Source: Halobiforma lacisalsi AJ5 (lineage in GTDB: Archaea; Halobacteriota; Halobacteria; Halobacteriales; Natrialbaceae). Taken from it: 64,000 nt of DNA. Position 1 is the first letter of the stretch. Each line of letters begins with the position of its first letter. Location of the stretch: assembly GCF_000226975.2 (NCBI RefSeq), contig NZ_CP019286.1:1-64000 (forward strand), written 5' to 3'. The translations under genes were made by a program, and so were the position numbers. Positions 62,216-64,000 of this stretch are shown here, one piece after another. A model generated the notes under the pieces. The model was not told the DNA's origin. It did no database searches and saw only the letters and a list, made by a program, of their open reading frames with translations.

Positions 62216-62430
62216 CCCACCGCTTTAGCGGTGGGATTCAGCGTGGACTCCCGTTCTGGCCAATTTGGTTCGAGAGACCGGGGGTCTCTCGTCATCACGA
62301 GACGGCTTCGCGGTCTCGAACGACCTCGGCAAGAGAATGGCCTCCGTTCACGTTCACGTTCAACGTCCCGCTGTGTAAGCGCACGCTCATCGGAACCGCT
62401 ACCCATCCAGTCGTCGAACGGTGGTCGAAC
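62216..62430. repeat. Solo IS200/IS605-like end and hairpin cluster
   Basis: CCCACCGCT-TT-AGCGGTGGG (62216-62235) followed by GATTCAGC is the same type of hairpin as the ends of the two TnpB elements. Next come CGAGAGACC/GGTCTCTCG (near 62271-62291) and CGAGAC/GTCTCG (near 62298-62320). No tnpA or tnpB is left. Either a decayed element end or a stand-alone guide-like RNA; it also may serve as terminator for the gene ending at 62211. Confidence 0.5.
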
Positions 62431-62433
62431 CGA

Positions 62434-62991
62434 TTAGCCCAGGACGTACCGGAGCCTGGGGAACCGCTCGAGGAGCGGTTGGCCACCGACGTTGATTCCT
62501 TCGATGTAGCGGTCGAGACCGGCGATGCGGCCCGCTGCGAAGGCGCCGAGCGCGAGGAACGCGACGGCGTAGATCAGCGTCGAGTCGAACAGCGCGAGCC
62601 ACTGTCCCTCCCAGCCGCCGAGGTAGAACAGGACCATCTGTATGGCCCCGCCCAGGGCTGCCAGGCGGACGAACGCGCCGGCGAGCAGCGCGACGCCGAT
62701 CAGCACCTGCGTTGCGGGCACGACGACGTTGATGACCTCCATCAGCGCGGGGTTGGCTGCCATCGCGGCGTAGAGACCGCTGACGGGACTTGCCGGGTCG
62801 ACGCCGTGGACCAGAAAGCCGCTGGCGTCGAACGGCCAGTCCAGGACCTTCCCCAGGCCCGCAAACAGGATCATTCCGCCCATTACGAACCGCAGCGCTA
62901 CGACGAACCACGCGCTCAGCGCGTGGGGTCGTCCTTCGAGTGTGATTCCTCCGTACCGGCTTTCGAGCTTATTTCGAGTGGTAGTGGACAT
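62434..62991 (-). CDS. DoxX family membrane protein
   Basis: 185 residues with four membrane helices: ALRFVMGGMILFAGLGKVLD (first helix and the conserved GK), then ~75-100, ~105-125 and ~135-155, with LVHGVDPASPVSGLYAAMAA after the first helix. This is the DoxX/DoxD pattern, linked to quinone-dependent oxidation or redox stress in other organisms; the substrate here is unknown. It is a lone chromosomal-type gene between IS debris and the zinc-ribbon microprotein. Confidence 0.82.
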   Translation of the reverse strand: MSTTTRNKLESRYGGITLEGRPHALSAWFVVALRFVMGGMILFAGLGKVLDWPFDASGFLVHGVDPASPVSGLYAAMAANPALMEVINVVVPATQVLIGVALLAGAFVRLAALGGAIQMVLFYLGGWEGQWLALFDSTLIYAVAFLALGAFAAGRIAGLDRYIEGINVGGQPLLERFPRLRYVLG

Positions 62992-63248
62992 GATCGGGTG
63001 ACCTCTTGTATTTGAAGAGACGAGCTGAACGGAGATGATCGAATACCCTTTATTTGATGGGTTGCCGGAGAGTTCTATCGCCGACCATTTTCGGTGTCGA
63101 GACGGCGGTTTCCAGAGAGGGCGGATCGAGTATCACTGGGTTCGACCTCGAGCCAATTTTTCGGGTCCAAAATCTGGTGAATCTCTCAACCGCTGAATGA
63201 CTTCAAAGACTATATTAGTGAAGGAGAATCGTCTTATAAACAACCAGT

Positions 63249-63356
63249 ATGGGGGAAAGAATTGGGGACAACATACAGAAATGTTTGCATTGTGGCCGGA
63301 TGTACAACGAATTCGTCAACAGCCGTTGTCCCAATTGTGGCTCGGCTGATGACTGA
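63249..63356 (+). CDS. Zinc-ribbon microprotein (35 aa)
   Basis: Encodes MGERIGDNIQKCLHCGRMYN followed by EFVNSRCPNCGSADD, two CxxCG knuckles 12 residues apart. AT-rich sequence upstream (63205-63245) suggests its own promoter. Haloarchaea encode many such small zinc-finger proteins. Too short to predict a target. Confidence 0.65.
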   Translation: MGERIGDNIQKCLHCGRMYNEFVNSRCPNCGSADD

Positions 63357-63438
63357 TTCCGATTTTCTCTCAAAACGGCGTCAGTGCCAACACGTAGGCT
63401 GCTACCGCCGGAAGATCAAGTTGGGTAGCCGTCTCGAG

Positions 63439-64000
63439 TCACTGTTTTGTGTTCGGGATCGCGATCTCAACGACGTTCCCTCGAGGGTCGTTTGCTCCAA
63501 ACGAGAGTTCACCACCGAGTGAATCGACCGACCACTTCATGAGCCAAAGTCCGATTCCGGAGCCGTGAAACGTACTGTGGATATCGGTATTATCCTGCAG
63601 TACCTCGATTTCGATGTCCGGTATCGAAGGCCCGTTATCAGCGATTCGAACCACTCCCTGATCGGTTTCGGTATCCTCGGTGACGGTCACCGCCACCTCC
63701 GGCGTCTCCTGATCGTTGTGGACGATTGCATTTTCGATCGCGTTATCGATCGCGTATTGCAGCCCAGAATCTGCAGTGACCCAGACATCCGACGCTCCCT
63801 CAACAGTAAACGTCACGGATGAGTGGGCTGACTGAAACTCCTGTACACGGTTTGTGACCATCCTGTGGAGATTAATCGCTTCACGTTCTGTCGCATCGGA
63901 TTGGACGATCTGTTCGATCTGATCAAGTGAATCGCTCAACGCTCCGACCTCCGATGCAATATCCAAAATCGTCTCGATCTGGTCCTCGAGTTGCTCGCTT
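63439..64000 (-). CDS. Sensor histidine kinase, C-terminal part (cut by window edge)
   Basis: The leftward frame is open to the right edge. The HATPase_c domain is complete: N box YAIDNAIENAIVHND, G1 VRIADNGPSIPD, G2 HGSGIGLWLMKWSVDSLGG. Upstream are helices of the dimerisation region (EVGALSDSLDQIEQIVQSDA). The phosphorylated histidine and sensor domains lie outside the window. Signal unknown. Confidence 0.85.
   Translation of the reverse strand, partial: SEQLEDQIETILDIASEVGALSDSLDQIEQIVQSDATEREAINLHRMVTNRVQEFQSAHSSVTFTVEGASDVWVTADSGLQYAIDNAIENAIVHNDQETPEVAVTVTEDTETDQGVVRIADNGPSIPDIEIEVLQDNTDIHSTFHGSGIGLWLMKWSVDSLGGELSFGANDPRGNVVEIAIPNTKQ

Overview
The window reads as part of a secondary replicon (plasmid or megaplasmid) of a haloarchaeon. 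The evidence is the very acidic proteins, GC-rich coding sequence with AT-rich promoters, Tat-type signal peptides, haloarchaeal IS families (ISH6-like, IS66, IS200/IS605), two Orc1/Cdc6 proteins, one recognisable replication origin, and no ribosomal, tRNA or core metabolic genes. Nothing here fixes the genus.

Layout. (1) 1-4.1 kb: a direct tandem duplication with a 1,862-bp period, carrying an IS66 transposase and the 3' part of an ADP-ribosylglycohydrolase gene; the intact hydrolase follows. (2) 4.4-6.4 kb: a HEAT-like protein, an ArsR-type regulator and a divergent unknown gene. (3) 6.8-13.6 kb: an AddAB-like helicase-nuclease pair with overlapping genes. (4) 14.1-18.2 kb: the replication module. 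It holds an Orc1/Cdc6 gene and an origin of G-rich ORB-like repeats flanking an AT-rich stretch, with a coiled-coil protein on the far side. A TnpB-PadR gene chimera lies just beyond. (5) 18.4-25.2 kb: an ISH6-type element, an ABC exporter whose two permease frames are fused or shifted, a 5'-truncated regulator, small membrane proteins and a MITE. (6) 25.2-54.2 kb: an accessory element. It begins with a tyrosine recombinase and ends with a small divergent putative repressor. Between them lies a roughly 27-kb, mostly leftward gene cluster encoding an MCM-N-domain protein without a motor, a HerA/VirD4-like ATPase, at least eight membrane proteins, four Tat-exported proteins (one a subtilase), a membrane-anchored surface glycoprotein candidate, and large beta-propeller proteins. 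(7) 54.5-64 kb: IS debris (TnpB element, IS110 tail), a PadR regulator, a second Orc1/Cdc6, a recombinase-like membrane protein, a complete IS605-type element inserted into a surface-protein gene, a DoxX protein and part of a histidine kinase.

The most interesting part is region 6. An ATPase with a winged-helix-like tail, a DNA-binding OB-fold/zinc protein, a tightly overlapping set of membrane proteins, an exported protease and surface propeller proteins look like parts of a DNA-export, vesicle-dissemination (compare plasmid pR1SE) or virus-like machine. None of the ATPase or membrane components matches a classical T4SS component that I recognise. Base composition shifts inside the 1,229-residue propeller gene, at the domain boundary near 49.33 kb, which suggests that the outermost recognition proteins have been exchanged as a cassette. 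All family assignments come from reading motifs by eye; no database search was possible.
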